DNA of 64,000 nucleotides from Methylobacterium sp. GXS13 (GCF_001455965.1 NZ_LKKO01000025.1:186001-250000); one strand, 5' to 3'. Counted from the stretch's first letter, positions 1 through 8,555 are shown. Numbers and translations are program-made. The notes: generated by a model not told the origin, from the letters alone.

Positions 1-258
1 CGGGCCTTCGAGGCCGAAGGGGCCCCTGCGGTTGCCGACGCCATCGCACAGATCGCCGCCCTGGAGCGCAACCCGATCCCCTATACCGAGCCGCGCCCCC
101 GCCGCGACCTGACCGGGTTCGCCTACGCGCTCGCCGGGCTCGGGCTTTTCTTGCTCGTCCTGGCGGCCCTCGCCGAGGCAGATTTTTTGGCGGCTCGGGT
201 CGCGGGTGTCGCCGTGCCGGAGCGTGCGCCCGCGCCGGATATCCGGAGGGCGGCATGA
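1..258 (+). CDS. mxaC: MxaC C-terminal fragment, cut by window edge
   Basis: The frame is open from base 1 to a TGA at 256-258, giving 85 visible residues. A single hydrophobic segment lies at fragment residues ~41-60 and is followed by a short charged tail, as in membrane-anchored VWA proteins. The VWA domain would lie outside the window. Identity rests mainly on position: it directly precedes mxaK, mxaL and mxaD in the order known from methylotrophs. MxaC-type proteins work with MxaA, MxaK and MxaL in maturing calcium-dependent methanol dehydrogenase. The frame alone would only support 'membrane protein C-terminus'. Confidence 0.7.
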   Translation, partial: RAFEAEGAPAVADAIAQIAALERNPIPYTEPRPRRDLTGFAYALAGLGLFLLVLAALAEADFLAARVAGVAVPERAPAPDIRRAA

Positions 259-435
259 TGATGCGGTCCGGTATCCTCCTGGGCCTGCGCCGCGTGCCAC
301 GGCGCTCGGTTCCATGCGGAACGCGGCGTGCGCTCCTCTCCTGCCGATCCCGTGCCGACTGGGGATCGATCATGCGTGTGGACTGCGGGGTGCCCACATC
401 TTTGACGGAAGAGGGCAACGATCAAGGACACGCGC

Positions 436-606
436 CTCTCCCTCCCCCCTCTGCGGGGGAGGGTGGCCTCTGCGTCAGCAGGGGTCGGGAGAGGGGAGCG
501 ACGGTGCCGGAGAGGTCGCGACGCCTGATCCATCCTGCATCGTCGCGCTGCCCCTCTCCCGACCCCCTTCGGGGGCCTCCCTCCCCCGCAGAGGGGGGAG
601 GGAGGG
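436..606. repeat. Long imperfect palindrome between mxaC and mxaK
   Basis: The left arm (436-496) and right arm (551-606) are near reverse complements. Both carry a CCTCCCCCCTCTGCGGGGGAG-like block and a GGTCGGGAGAGGGG block, separated by a ~54-base unpaired centre. The 440-base mxaC-mxaK spacer (259-699) holds no convincing gene; this palindrome is its only clear structure. It could fold as a long RNA hairpin, act as a processing or attenuation site inside the mxa operon, or be a miniature repeat insertion. No target-site duplication was recognised. Confidence 0.75.
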
Positions 607-699
607 CGCCCGCCCTCTCCGGAGCTCGTCACCTTTTCAGCCGGGGAGGATCCGAAGCCCGATCCCTGAGCCCGGTCGCCCGCACGCGAGAGGACATCC

Positions 700-1293
700 G
701 TGCCGCGTCCAGCCATGCGTAAGTCCGGTCCCCGCCTCTGGGGCCGGCCTCGGCCGCGGCTCCTCCTCGCCCTGCCGGTGCTGCTCGGCCTCACGGCCTT
801 GGGCTTCGGCGTGTCCGCCTGGCGGGCGGATTCGGCCAACCGGAGCATCGCGGCGCTCGAAGCTGGCACGGATCTCGACGTCGGGACCGGGGCGCCGGCG
901 CCTGTCCTGGTGGCGCGGATCGGCTACCTCGCCGGGCACGGGCAGCTGGAGGAGACCGAGCCCCTGGTCGCCGCCCTCGACCGGGCGGCGGCCGCCGACG
1001 CCGCGTCCCGTGCGCGCTACCGCGTCGCCAACGCCCGGATGCGCGAGGCTTTCGGGCTTCTGACCCGCGGCGCCCTCGACAAGGCCGGCCCGCAGGTGAC
1101 CCTGGCCCGGCAGGATTATCGCCGCGCCCTCCGGGACCGGCCGGAGTTTTGGAACGCGAAGTTCAACCTCGACGTCGCCTCCCGGCTGATCCGCGACTTC
1201 CCGGAATTCGATCGCGCCAGCGGCGACGAGATGCGCGCCGAGCCGAAGCAGATCTGGACCGACATCCCGGGGCAGCCGCGAGGTGGCCCATGA
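700..1293 (+). CDS. mxaK: MxaK, methanol dehydrogenase maturation protein
   Basis: This is a 197-residue protein with one N-terminal membrane segment (~residues 20-42) and a helical, probably periplasmic domain. The start is taken as the GTG at 700, preceded by a GAGAGG sequence; an in-frame ATG at 715 is the alternative. Its stop overlaps the mxaL start in an ATGA arrangement, which implies translational coupling. MxaK is known to be needed, with MxaA, MxaC and MxaL, for calcium insertion into methanol dehydrogenase. The assignment combines size, topology and gene order; the family has little motif content. Confidence 0.8.
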   Translation: MPRPAMRKSGPRLWGRPRPRLLLALPVLLGLTALGFGVSAWRADSANRSIAALEAGTDLDVGTGAPAPVLVARIGYLAGHGQLEETEPLVAALDRAAAADAASRARYRVANARMREAFGLLTRGALDKAGPQVTLARQDYRRALRDRPEFWNAKFNLDVASRLIRDFPEFDRASGDEMRAEPKQIWTDIPGQPRGGP

Positions 1294-2321
1294 GCCGGCA
1301 AACGATTCTGGAAGGCCTGCCGCTCGCGCGCAACCTGCGCGGGCGGCGCTTCCAGGCCTTGGCCCTCGCCCTGGCCCTGGTGATCGCCGCCCTGGTGGTG
1401 CCGGCCCTGAAGGTGACCCGCGCGGGCGTCGCGGTGCTGGCGGTGGTGGACATCACCGGCTCGATGAACGTGCGCGACTACGCCGTCGACGGCCGCCCGG
1501 CGAGCCGGCTGGAGATCGCCAAGGCGGCCCTGCGCCGGCTGGTGGCGGACCTGCCCTGCGGGTCGCGGATCGCACTGGCGCTGTTCACCGAGCGGAAGCC
1601 GTTCCTGCTGTTCGAGCCCGTGGAGGTCTGCGCCGAGTTCGCGCCGCTCGACGGCGCCCTGGCAGCGCTCGACTGGCGGATGGCCTGGGAGGGGGACAGC
1701 CGGATCAGCGCCGGCCTCTACCGGGCGGTGGAGATGGCGGCCGGGCTCGGGACGGACCTGCTGTTCGTCACCGATGGCCAGGAAACGCCGCCGCTCCCCG
1801 CCGGGCAAGTCCCGCCCTTCGAGGGCAGGCCGGGGGCGGTCCGGGGCCTGATCGTCGGCGCCGGCGCCTACGGCCTGTCGCCGATCCCGAAATTCGACGA
1901 TCGCGGCCGCGAGAGCGGTTTTTTCGCCGAGACGGACGTGCAGCAGGAGAACCGGTTCGGGCCGCCACCGGCCGACGCCGAATCCCGCGCCGGCTACAAT
2001 CCGCGCAACGCCCCGTTCGGCGCCGCCGCCGCGCAGGGCAGCGAGCACCTCTCGTCGGTACGCGAGGGGCACCTGAAGCAGCTCGCCGCGGTCACGGGCC
2101 TCGCCTACGCGCATCTCGACGGGCCGGGCGGGCTCGACCGGCCCCTGATCGAGGCCGGGACGCCGCGTCCGCTGCCGGGCCGGATCGACCCGCGCCCCGC
2201 GCTCGGCGCCCTGGCGCTCGCCCTCGTGCTCGGCGTCCTGCTGGCGGCGCCCCTGTGCGGGCTGGGCCGCCGCATCACCCCGTTCACCACCACCCACCGT
2301 TTGCGTTTCCGGAAAGCCTGA
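1290..2321 (+). CDS. mxaL: MxaL, membrane-anchored VWA protein
   Basis: The protein has 343 residues. A membrane segment at ~21-40 precedes a von Willebrand A domain with a MIDAS-type metal site (DITGSMN from D54, later FVTDGQE). A second hydrophobic helix lies near the C-terminus (~305-330), the usual two-helix anchor of this family. The start is the ATG overlapping the mxaK stop. MxaL belongs to the MxaA/C/K/L set required for active calcium-containing methanol dehydrogenase; the VWA fold suggests a metal-dependent chaperone role at the inner membrane. The gene ends 2 bases before mxaD. Confidence 0.88.
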   Translation: MSRQTILEGLPLARNLRGRRFQALALALALVIAALVVPALKVTRAGVAVLAVVDITGSMNVRDYAVDGRPASRLEIAKAALRRLVADLPCGSRIALALFTERKPFLLFEPVEVCAEFAPLDGALAALDWRMAWEGDSRISAGLYRAVEMAAGLGTDLLFVTDGQETPPLPAGQVPPFEGRPGAVRGLIVGAGAYGLSPIPKFDDRGRESGFFAETDVQQENRFGPPPADAESRAGYNPRNAPFGAAAAQGSEHLSSVREGHLKQLAAVTGLAYAHLDGPGGLDRPLIEAGTPRPLPGRIDPRPALGALALALVLGVLLAAPLCGLGRRITPFTTTHRLRFRKA

Positions 2322-2323
2322 TC

Positions 2324-2857
2324 ATGCGTCGCGTCCTCACCAGCCTCGCCATCCTGTTCGCCGCCGGCACGGCCTTGGCTCACGGGCCAACCCCCCAAAA
2401 AATCGATCAGACCATCACCATCCGGGCGACCCCGGACGCGGTCTGGAAGGTGGTCGGGCCGTTCGGCGGCATCGGCGCCTGGCATCCGGACGTGGCCAAG
2501 GTCGAGGCCACAGGGGGCGACGGCGCGGGCGCCGTCCGCAAGGTCACGCTGAAGCGCGGCGGCACCCTGGTCGAGGGGCTCGACGAGTGGAAGGGGGCGG
2601 AGCGGACCTACTCGTACCGCATGTCCGACCCCGATCTCGACGCCTTGCCGGTCTCGTCCTACTCCGCGACCCTCACGGTGACGCCGGACGGCGAGGGGGC
2701 GAAGGTCGAGTGGATGGGCCGCTTCTACCGGGGCGATACCGGCAACGAGCCGCCCGAGAATCTGAGCGACGCCGCCGGCAAGGAGGCGATGAACCGCTAC
2801 TTCTCCGAGGGCCTCAAGGGCTTGAAGGCGAAGCTGGAGAGCGGGCCGCAGCGATGA
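2324..2857 (+). CDS. mxaD: MxaD, periplasmic SRPBCC-fold protein
   Basis: The protein has 177 residues with a clear signal peptide (residues ~1-20, cleavage after ALA). An SRPBCC/Bet v1-like domain follows, with the typical ATPDAVWKVVGPFGGIGAWH opening. In methylotrophs MxaD is a periplasmic protein reported to favour electron transfer between methanol dehydrogenase and cytochrome cL. It sits 2 bases after mxaL, and its stop overlaps the mxaE start by 4 bases, so the genes are one transcription unit. Confidence 0.88.
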   Translation: MRRVLTSLAILFAAGTALAHGPTPQKIDQTITIRATPDAVWKVVGPFGGIGAWHPDVAKVEATGGDGAGAVRKVTLKRGGTLVEGLDEWKGAERTYSYRMSDPDLDALPVSSYSATLTVTPDGEGAKVEWMGRFYRGDTGNEPPENLSDAAGKEAMNRYFSEGLKGLKAKLESGPQR

Positions 2858-3810
2858 GGCGCGCGCGGCGCCTTTTCGGGCTCGCCGGTCTCGCGCTTGC
2901 CGTCGGGCCGGCGGATGCGGGTTCCGTCTGGGTCGCGAGCCAGCAGGGCGCCCGCGCCAGCCGGATCGAGCGGCCGGACGGCGCACCCGCCGCCGAGGTC
3001 GCTGTGGCGCCGTCCCCGGCCGTGGTCGCCGCCGGTCCCGGAGGGCGGCTCTATCTCAGTCATCCGGACGGCCGCGCGATCACGGTGATCGCCGCCGACG
3101 GACCGACACTGCAATGGCCTGTCCCCGGCCAGCCCTTCGGGCTCGCGGCGGACCCGGGCTGGCGCTTTCTCTATGTCGGTGACTGGTCCGGCAACCGGGT
3201 GCTGCGCCTCTCGGCGGAGACCGTCGCGGCCGCCGCCGAGGTCGCGGTCGGGCCCGACCCGGCCGGGCTCACCCTCGGCGCCAACGGCCGGCTCTACGTG
3301 GCCGAGCGCGAGGGCCGCAGCGTCGGCGTGGTCGACACCGCCCGGATGGTGCGGATCGCCGGCATCCCGGTCGGCGACGGACCCTTCGCCCTGGCCCACG
3401 ATCCGGTCCGCGACCGGGTCTACGTCGCCAACGTGCGCAGCAACGACCTCACCGTCATCGACGCGGGTGCGCTCAAGCCCGTCGCGACGCTGCCGGTCGG
3501 GGCGAGCCCCTACGGCGTCGCCGTCAGCCCGGACGGGCGGCGCGTGGTCGTCACCAACCAGCATGCCGGCACCGTCTCGATCGTCGATGCCGACACCCTC
3601 ACGGTCGCCGCCACGGTGCCGGTCGGCCGCTATCCCGAGGGCGTGGCGATCCTCGAAGGCCTCGCCTACGTGGCAAACTGGTTCTCCGACGACGTCTCCG
3701 TGGTCGACCTCGCGGCCCGGACGGAGACGGGCCGGATCCCGGTGCCCGAGGGGCCGCGCACCCTCGTGGCGGCCCAGACGGCGCCGGTTTCGGCGGAGGC
3801 CGGCGGATGA
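2854..3810 (+). CDS. mxaE: MxaE, secreted YVTN-type beta-propeller
   Basis: A 318-residue protein with an N-terminal signal peptide (~1-22). It is followed by repeated propeller blades of the YncE/YVTN type, seen as recurring 'V-YVAN---N-LTVIDA' and 'PYGVAVSPDG' units. The start ATG overlaps the mxaD stop. MxaE occurs in the mxa clusters of methylotrophs next to mxaD and mxaH; its biochemical role is not established. The family is otherwise used for protein-protein or quinoprotein-like scaffolds, so a partner role for the periplasmic methanol oxidation system is an inference. Confidence 0.83.
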   Translation: MRRARRLFGLAGLALAVGPADAGSVWVASQQGARASRIERPDGAPAAEVAVAPSPAVVAAGPGGRLYLSHPDGRAITVIAADGPTLQWPVPGQPFGLAADPGWRFLYVGDWSGNRVLRLSAETVAAAAEVAVGPDPAGLTLGANGRLYVAEREGRSVGVVDTARMVRIAGIPVGDGPFALAHDPVRDRVYVANVRSNDLTVIDAGALKPVATLPVGASPYGVAVSPDGRRVVVTNQHAGTVSIVDADTLTVAATVPVGRYPEGVAILEGLAYVANWFSDDVSVVDLAARTETGRIPVPEGPRTLVAAQTAPVSAEAGG

Positions 3811-4343
3811 CGCGGCGGCTCGCCAGCCTGATCCTCGCCGGCCAGATGCTCGGCAGCCTGTTGCTCGCCGCCTGCGACCGGCCCCAGGAACCGGGCTCCG
3901 AGGAGGGCCAGGCCGTCGTGGCGCGGACCTCGGAGAGCGAGCTTCCGGCCTGGCTGTCGCCCACCGACGGGACCGACCCGGGCCGGTGGCTCGCCGGTCG
4001 GGAGGTCGGCCACCCGCTGCCGGCCGGGTCCGAACCCGTCCGGACGATGCAGGACGCCCTGGCGGAGGCCAAGGGCGGCTTCATCGAGGATCCGCGCATG
4101 ATCGCCAACCGCACGGCCCAGCTCGGGCTGATGCTGGCCGAGATCGGCAAGACGGAACGATACGCGCTGCTGCTGACCGGGTTCAGCACCGTCGCGGCCC
4201 GACGCGGCCGCCACAAGAGCCTCTATGGGGAGATGTGCCAGCATTACTTCAACACCCGCGCCCGCGGTATCGACCATGCCGCCGCCCTGGCGCTGCTCGC
4301 CGACCGGTTCGCGCCGCTCGCCGGCGATGGGGAAACCCCATGA
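3807..4343 (+). CDS. mxaH: MxaH, lipoprotein of the methanol oxidation cluster
   Basis: A 178-residue protein with a lipoprotein signal: a hydrophobic stretch ends in LLAAC, giving lipidated Cys23. The rest is soluble and helix-rich with no catalytic motif I recognise. It overlaps mxaE by 4 bases. Gene order (mxaE-H-B) identifies it as MxaH, a conserved cluster member of unknown biochemical function. It is likely anchored in the outer membrane or the outer leaflet of the inner membrane. Confidence 0.8.
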   Translation: MTRRLASLILAGQMLGSLLLAACDRPQEPGSEEGQAVVARTSESELPAWLSPTDGTDPGRWLAGREVGHPLPAGSEPVRTMQDALAEAKGGFIEDPRMIANRTAQLGLMLAEIGKTERYALLLTGFSTVAARRGRHKSLYGEMCQHYFNTRARGIDHAAALALLADRFAPLAGDGETP

Positions 4344-4353
4344 GGGCCTCCCG

Positions 4354-5040
4354 ATGAGCGCCGCACTGCGTCGGGTCGAGCCCATGTCCCGGCGGTCCGC
4401 CCGGCCGCGCGACCTCCTGATCGTCGACGACCATCCGATTGTTCTCCAGGGCTTCCGGCTCCTGGCCGAGGAAGCCGGGATCGCGCGCGTCCACGAGGCG
4501 CGCGACATCGTCGGCGCCTATCGCACGTTCCACCGCCACCGGCCGTCCGTGGTGGTGACCGACCTGAGCTTCCGGGACGACGGCCTGTCCGGCCTGTCGC
4601 TGATCCGCCGGATCCGCGCGCTGGAGCCCGGGGCGCGGATCCTCGCGCTGAGCATGCATCGCGACCCGGTCATCGTCGCCCGCGTCCTGGAATGCGGGGC
4701 TCTGGGCTTCGTGCTCAAGGATACGCCCGCCGCGTCCTTCCTGGACGCGCTGGAGGCGGTCACCAATGGCCGCTCCTACCTGCCCCACGACATCGCTATC
4801 GAGATCGCGATGCTGAATGCCGGCGCGCGCGACCTGCCGCTGGCGAATCTGAGCAGTCGCGAGATGCAGATCCTGGTGCTGATCGGGAAGGGCAAATCCT
4901 ACGACGAGATCGCCGACATCCTGACGCTCAACTACCGCAGCGTCGTGAACGCCACCGCCGCGCTGCGCTGCAAGCTCGGCGTCGGCAGCACGGCCGAGCT
5001 CATGCAGATCGCTGCGGCCCAGGCCCGGACGCTGCCCTGA
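4354..5040 (+). CDS. mxaB: MxaB, LuxR-type response regulator for methanol oxidation genes
   Basis: The protein has 228 residues. An N-terminal receiver domain carries the acidic pair D25/D26, the phospho-acceptor Asp at residue 70 (VVTD) and the conserved Lys122. A LuxR-type helix-turn-helix spans ~160-225 (NLSSREMQILVLIGKGKSYD). MxaB is known in Methylobacterium as a regulator needed for mxaF expression. It lies 10 bases after mxaH. ATG 4354 is chosen; an ATG 30 bases downstream is also possible because residues 1-18 precede the receiver fold. No cognate histidine kinase is in the window. Confidence 0.87.
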   Translation: MSAALRRVEPMSRRSARPRDLLIVDDHPIVLQGFRLLAEEAGIARVHEARDIVGAYRTFHRHRPSVVVTDLSFRDDGLSGLSLIRRIRALEPGARILALSMHRDPVIVARVLECGALGFVLKDTPAASFLDALEAVTNGRSYLPHDIAIEIAMLNAGARDLPLANLSSREMQILVLIGKGKSYDEIADILTLNYRSVVNATAALRCKLGVGSTAELMQIAAAQARTLP

Positions 5041-5104
5041 GGGGCACGGCCGGGCCGGCCGCTATCCGAGACATCGCGACGTGTGATCCGAGGCGCTGCG
5101 CGCT

Positions 5105-5371
5105 CTACCGGGGCAGGGTTTCCGCCAAGGCCTGCACATGGGCGACGAAGCGCCTGCGCGTCTCCGGGCTGACGCGCAGCAGGTAGGAGCGCACGAGATC
5201 GAGGAGGACGGTACCGTCGGGGTCGGTGCCCGCCATCGGTCCCGCGGCGCCCGTGCCCGATGCGAAGAAGCTGGAGACCGGCACACCCAGCGCGCGTGCG
5301 ATCTCACCCAGAGGGCTGCCGAAGGCGGTGGCCCGGTTCTCCGGGCGCGACGGTTTGGAATCGTCACCCAT
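5105..5371 (-). CDS. Small protein resembling the C-terminal half of an XRE regulator, without the HTH
   Basis: The protein has 88 residues. Its text (LGEIARALGVPVSSFF, then VRSYLLRVSPETRRRFVAHV) matches the segment that follows the DNA-binding helices in alphaproteobacterial XRE regulators; compare the full-length protein at 14953-15450. No helix-turn-helix precedes it. It could be a dimer-forming antagonist of a full-length regulator or a decayed gene. It converges with mxaB and diverges from the PAS gene at 5542. Confidence 0.6.
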   Translation of the reverse strand: MGDDSKPSRPENRATAFGSPLGEIARALGVPVSSFFASGTGAAGPMAGTDPDGTVLLDLVRSYLLRVSPETRRRFVAHVQALAETLPR

Positions 5372-5541
5372 GATCGGTTCTGCGCGGCTCGGGTTCGGTT
5401 GTGCGGGCGAAGCAGCGACGGCCTGTCGTTCCAACCGTCCTGCGACGCGAAGGCCCCCCGATCCGATCATGAAATTTCCGACAGGTTCCCGGATGAAATG
5501 GTACGCTCGCGCACCAAATCGCCCTGACGCGACCAAGCGGG

Positions 5542-6162
5542 ATGGCTACGATGGGACAGCGCTCGAAGACGCCGGTCAACGCGACCGGCGGCTTCCGTGA
5601 ACCGCACGACCAGCTCCGTGCTGCACTGGAAGACTCGTGCGTGGTCGGCGTCTGGGACTGGGACATCGTCCGCCACGTGGTCGTGTACGATGCCTGCGCG
5701 GCGCGCTTGCTCGCCGGCGATCCCGATCTGGCCGAGACCGAGTTGAGCGGCAACGCCGCCATGTCCACGGTGCATCCGGCCGACCATGCGTGGCTGATCG
5801 AGCAGATCCAACAGGCATCGCGGACCAGCGGCCTGGTGATTGCCGAGTACCGGGTCATCGCCCCGGACGGCACGGTGCGGTGGCTGCTCAGCCGTGGGCG
5901 CACGTTCGAGGATCCGAATGGGCGTCCGGTCCGCTGCCGCGGCGTCATCATCGACATCATCGAGCTTCAGCATCCGGGCGGCGAGCGCTACGTGTTCAGC
6001 AACCTGATGGCGCCGGTCGATCCCCTGGAACGGGCCGCCGATCTGGCCATCGCGCTGAAGCGGACCCTCGACGCCGACACGCCGGCCGAGGTTCGCGCCG
6101 CCGCGGATGTGCTGCTGATGAGCCTCGGTCGCGCGATCGCCCGGACCGGCCGCGTGCGCTGA
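5542..6162 (+). CDS. PAS-domain protein without an output domain
   Basis: A 206-residue cytoplasmic protein. Residues ~25-145 form a PAS fold of the PAS_3 type (GVWDWDIVRHVVVYD, then YRVIAPDGTVRWLLSRG, then a closing GVIIDI strand). The remaining helical tail has no kinase, cyclase or HTH motif. Such orphan PAS proteins usually sense small molecules and act by protein contact; no partner is evident. ATG 5542 is used; ATG 5551 is a near alternative. Confidence 0.75.
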   Translation: MATMGQRSKTPVNATGGFREPHDQLRAALEDSCVVGVWDWDIVRHVVVYDACAARLLAGDPDLAETELSGNAAMSTVHPADHAWLIEQIQQASRTSGLVIAEYRVIAPDGTVRWLLSRGRTFEDPNGRPVRCRGVIIDIIELQHPGGERYVFSNLMAPVDPLERAADLAIALKRTLDADTPAEVRAAADVLLMSLGRAIARTGRVR

Positions 6163-6266
6163 ACCGCCCCGATCCCGGACGATCACGACGGCGCCTGCGC
6201 CCGAGATCCGGGAACATGCCGCGGCCCTATCGTCTTGGCCCTCCACGGACCACCCGGGAGGATCAG

Positions 6267-6491
6267 ATGGGACAGGATGTCGACGCGGCACGCGAAGCCC
6301 TTGGAACGGTGCCGCCGGGGCGGCCGGCGGGCGCGGTGAAGACGCCTGACCCGACTGCCGGCGGCAGCGGCCCGCATGCCCCGGGCAACCCCGAGGCGCC
6401 GGACGAGGCGGCGCCGGAGAGCGGCGGCTACGATACGCGCCCGCCCGTGCCCCGGCCGGACAACCGCAAGGGCGGCTACGGCGCCGGCTGA
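6267..6491 (+). CDS. Small Pro/Gly-rich hypothetical protein
   Basis: A 74-residue frame preceded by a good GGGAGG ribosome binding site about 6 bases before the ATG. The product is acidic, rich in Pro and Gly, and appears disordered (ending KGGYGAG). I do not recognise a family. The ribosome site and codon pattern support translation, and similar short disordered proteins are common in this group. Confidence 0.5.
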   Translation: MGQDVDAAREALGTVPPGRPAGAVKTPDPTAGGSGPHAPGNPEAPDEAAPESGGYDTRPPVPRPDNRKGGYGAG

Positions 6492-6772
6492 CCGATCCCA
6501 TCCGGCTGCCGACCTTCGCGGGAACCGACCGGAAGGCGATGTCGGGATGCGCTCCGGGGGGACGCCCCCGGCTAACTCCGGAGTACGGCGGTCGAACGAA
6601 CGATGTTTTTTAAGAGCCGCTTTTATTCGGCGGATGTTCAGGAATGAATTTTCCGGAACTAAATATAATCCAGGCCAGAAAACGTAAGGCTTGGTCTGTA
6701 AATACCAATTGAATGGAACGTATCATGGATCGGGGGGATTGATGGGGTCCGGAATGATCGACGGAGCCCATC

Positions 6773-7156
6773 ATGCGTACCACCATCGCCGCCCTTCTTG
6801 TCGCCACGCTGTCTGGATCGAGCGCCTTCGCGCAGACCACCGTGACGGGCACGCCGGCGGCCCCCGACGCGAAGACGAGCCAGCAATCCGGTGGGCAGGA
6901 GAGCGTCACCCGGCCGAACACCGACAAGATGACGCCCAACGGCACCGGCGCCGCTGCCCATACCAACGTCCAGCTCGAGAAGGGCGCCAACAGCTTCACC
7001 GAGGGTGAGGCGCGCGCGCGGCTCGAGAAGTCCGGCTACGCGGACGCCAAGAATCTCATGAAGGACGGTGACGGCATCTGGCGCGGCACCGCCATGCATG
7101 GCGGCAAGCAGGTCAACGTCGGCCTCGATTTCAAGGGCAACGTGTCGGCCCAGTGA
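6773..7156 (+). CDS. Secreted PepSY-like small protein
   Basis: A 127-residue protein with a signal peptide (MRTTIAALLVATLSGSSAFA, cleavage near residue 20). A low-complexity linker and a ~60-residue PepSY/BON-like domain follow (FTEGEARARLEKSGY ... VNVGLDFKGNV). Proteins of this type are periplasmic and of unknown function in Methylobacterium. It lies 29 bases upstream of the stress-protein gene at 7186, so co-transcription is likely. The upstream spacer (6492-6772) is locally AT-rich around 6600-6720 and probably holds the promoter. Confidence 0.72.
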   Translation: MRTTIAALLVATLSGSSAFAQTTVTGTPAAPDAKTSQQSGGQESVTRPNTDKMTPNGTGAAAHTNVQLEKGANSFTEGEARARLEKSGYADAKNLMKDGDGIWRGTAMHGGKQVNVGLDFKGNVSAQ

Positions 7157-7185
7157 TCCCCTGACCTTCACCAAGGAGATTTTTC

Positions 7186-7839
7186 ATGGCTCAGCAAACC
7201 ATTACGGCCCTCTACGATCGGTACGAGGATGCCAGCACGGCTGTCGGCAAGCTTGAGGCCGGCGGCATTCCGCACGGTGACATCAGCATCGTCAGCAACA
7301 ACGAGGGCGATCGCCACGCCGGTCGCACCGGTACGGACGGGACCCACATCAGCGAGGACACCAAGGAGAAGGCCAAGGACGGGACCGGCACCGGAGCCAC
7401 GCTCGGCACCGTGGTCGGCGGCGCGGCCGGCCTTCTGGCGGGTCTCGGCCTGATCGCGATCCCGGGCGTCGGCCCGGTCGTGGCGGCTGGTTGGCTCGTC
7501 GCCACCCTGACCGGTGCCGGCATCGGTGCCGCGGCAGGCGGCCTGGGCGGGGCCCTCACCGGCGCTGGCGTCAGCGAGACCGATGCCCATGCCTACGGCG
7601 AGGGCGTGCGCCGCGGCGGGACGCTCGTCACCGTTCGCGTCGACGAAGCGCGCACCACGATGGTGCCGATGGTGATGGACGTTCTGGAGCAGCACGGCTC
7701 GGTCGATCTCGATCAGAAGACCAGCGCGTGGCGTGCCGATGGCTGGGAGGCGCCGGCCCCCGCCGCCGGAACCGTCGCCGCCGGCCCGACGGACGGCCGG
7801 AACCGCGTGCGGTCTTATCCCGGCACCACGAGCCTCTGA
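7186..7839 (+). CDS. General stress protein with glycine-zipper membrane segment (YflT/17M-like)
   Basis: A 217-residue protein. The N-terminal ~50 residues (ITALYDRYEDASTAVGKLEAGGI) match the YflT/GspM-type fold. A long glycine- and alanine-rich hydrophobic zipper follows (~85-145). A second alpha/beta module (RGGTLVTVRVDEARTTMVPMV) is near the C-terminus. Such proteins are induced in general stress. A strong ribosome site (AAGGAG) precedes the ATG, and a hairpin terminator lies 84 bases past the stop. Confidence 0.8.
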   Translation: MAQQTITALYDRYEDASTAVGKLEAGGIPHGDISIVSNNEGDRHAGRTGTDGTHISEDTKEKAKDGTGTGATLGTVVGGAAGLLAGLGLIAIPGVGPVVAAGWLVATLTGAGIGAAAGGLGGALTGAGVSETDAHAYGEGVRRGGTLVTVRVDEARTTMVPMVMDVLEQHGSVDLDQKTSAWRADGWEAPAPAAGTVAAGPTDGRNRVRSYPGTTSL

Positions 7840-7923
7840 TCGGTCAAGGGGCGCGACCGAGCGCAAAGACGGGTTCGCGCTGGATCGGCCAGCGCAGCCC
7901 ACAAAATCGATAAACGCGCCTTC

Positions 7924-7951
7924 AGCGGCCGGGACATGCGTCCCGGCCGCT
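7924..7951 (+). terminator. Hairpin terminator after the 7186-7839 gene
   Basis: A perfect 11-bp stem (AGCGGCCGGGA paired with 7941-7951) encloses a 6-base loop and is followed by TT. It ends the 6773-7839 unit. Confidence 0.75.
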
Positions 7952-8096
7952 TTCCGTTCGATGTGTCCGAATGTTGCGATGCTGGCGGCGGAGCCGCTGG
8001 TGCGAGCAGAATAACGTTGAAAGCCGAATTTAACGTGTTGAATCGCAAGTCGGCCCGAAACAACAAGGAGCAGTCACATGATGAGAGGGGCTGAAT

Positions 8097-8555
8097 ATGA
8101 ACGACACATCCTATGGGAAATCGTCCAACTTCACCGAGTTGACGGTTGATCTTGTCGCTGCCTACGTCGCCAAAAATCCTGTCCCGGCTACAGAGTTGCC
8201 GGCGCTGATCGCCCGGATATACGGCGCGATCGCCGGCTTGGCCTCCGGCACGGCTTCGGTCGAGACCGGCGCGACTGCACCGGCTGCCGTCGACAAGCCG
8301 AGCGCCGCCCAGATCCGCAAATCGGTCCAGCCGGACGGGATCGTGAGCTTCCTCGACGGCAAGACCTACAAGACCCTCAAGCGGCACCTGGCCGCCAACG
8401 GCCTGAGCCCACAGAGCTACCGGGAGCGCTACGGTCTGCCGACCGATTATCCCATGGTCGCTCCGAGCTACGCCGAGCAGCGCTCCGCCCTCGCCAAGGC
8501 GATCGGCCTGGGCCAGCCCGGGTCCATGGCCAAGCGCAAGGGCCAAGCCGCCTGA
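8097..8555 (+). CDS. MucR/Ros family transcriptional regulator lacking zinc-finger cysteines
   Basis: A 152-residue protein. The N-terminal half (LTVDLVAAYVAKNPVPATELPALI) is the MucR oligomerisation region. The C-terminal half carries the LDGKTYKTLKRHL and YRERYGLP...YPMVAPSYA signatures of the Ros/MucR DNA-binding domain. At the zinc-knuckle position where Ros has cysteines this protein reads GIVSFLDG, so the Cys ligands are missing, as in several zinc-independent MucR homologues. A GAGGGG ribosome site precedes the ATG. Targets are usually exopolysaccharide, motility or cell-cycle genes; none is evident next to it. Confidence 0.85.
   Translation: MNDTSYGKSSNFTELTVDLVAAYVAKNPVPATELPALIARIYGAIAGLASGTASVETGATAPAAVDKPSAAQIRKSVQPDGIVSFLDGKTYKTLKRHLAANGLSPQSYRERYGLPTDYPMVAPSYAEQRSALAKAIGLGQPGSMAKRKGQAA

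Noticed and set aside
6654..6690. GGAAC near 6655 as a sigma-EcfG promoter for the stress genes at 6773-7839
   Set aside because: No CGTT occurs at the required 16-17 base distance.
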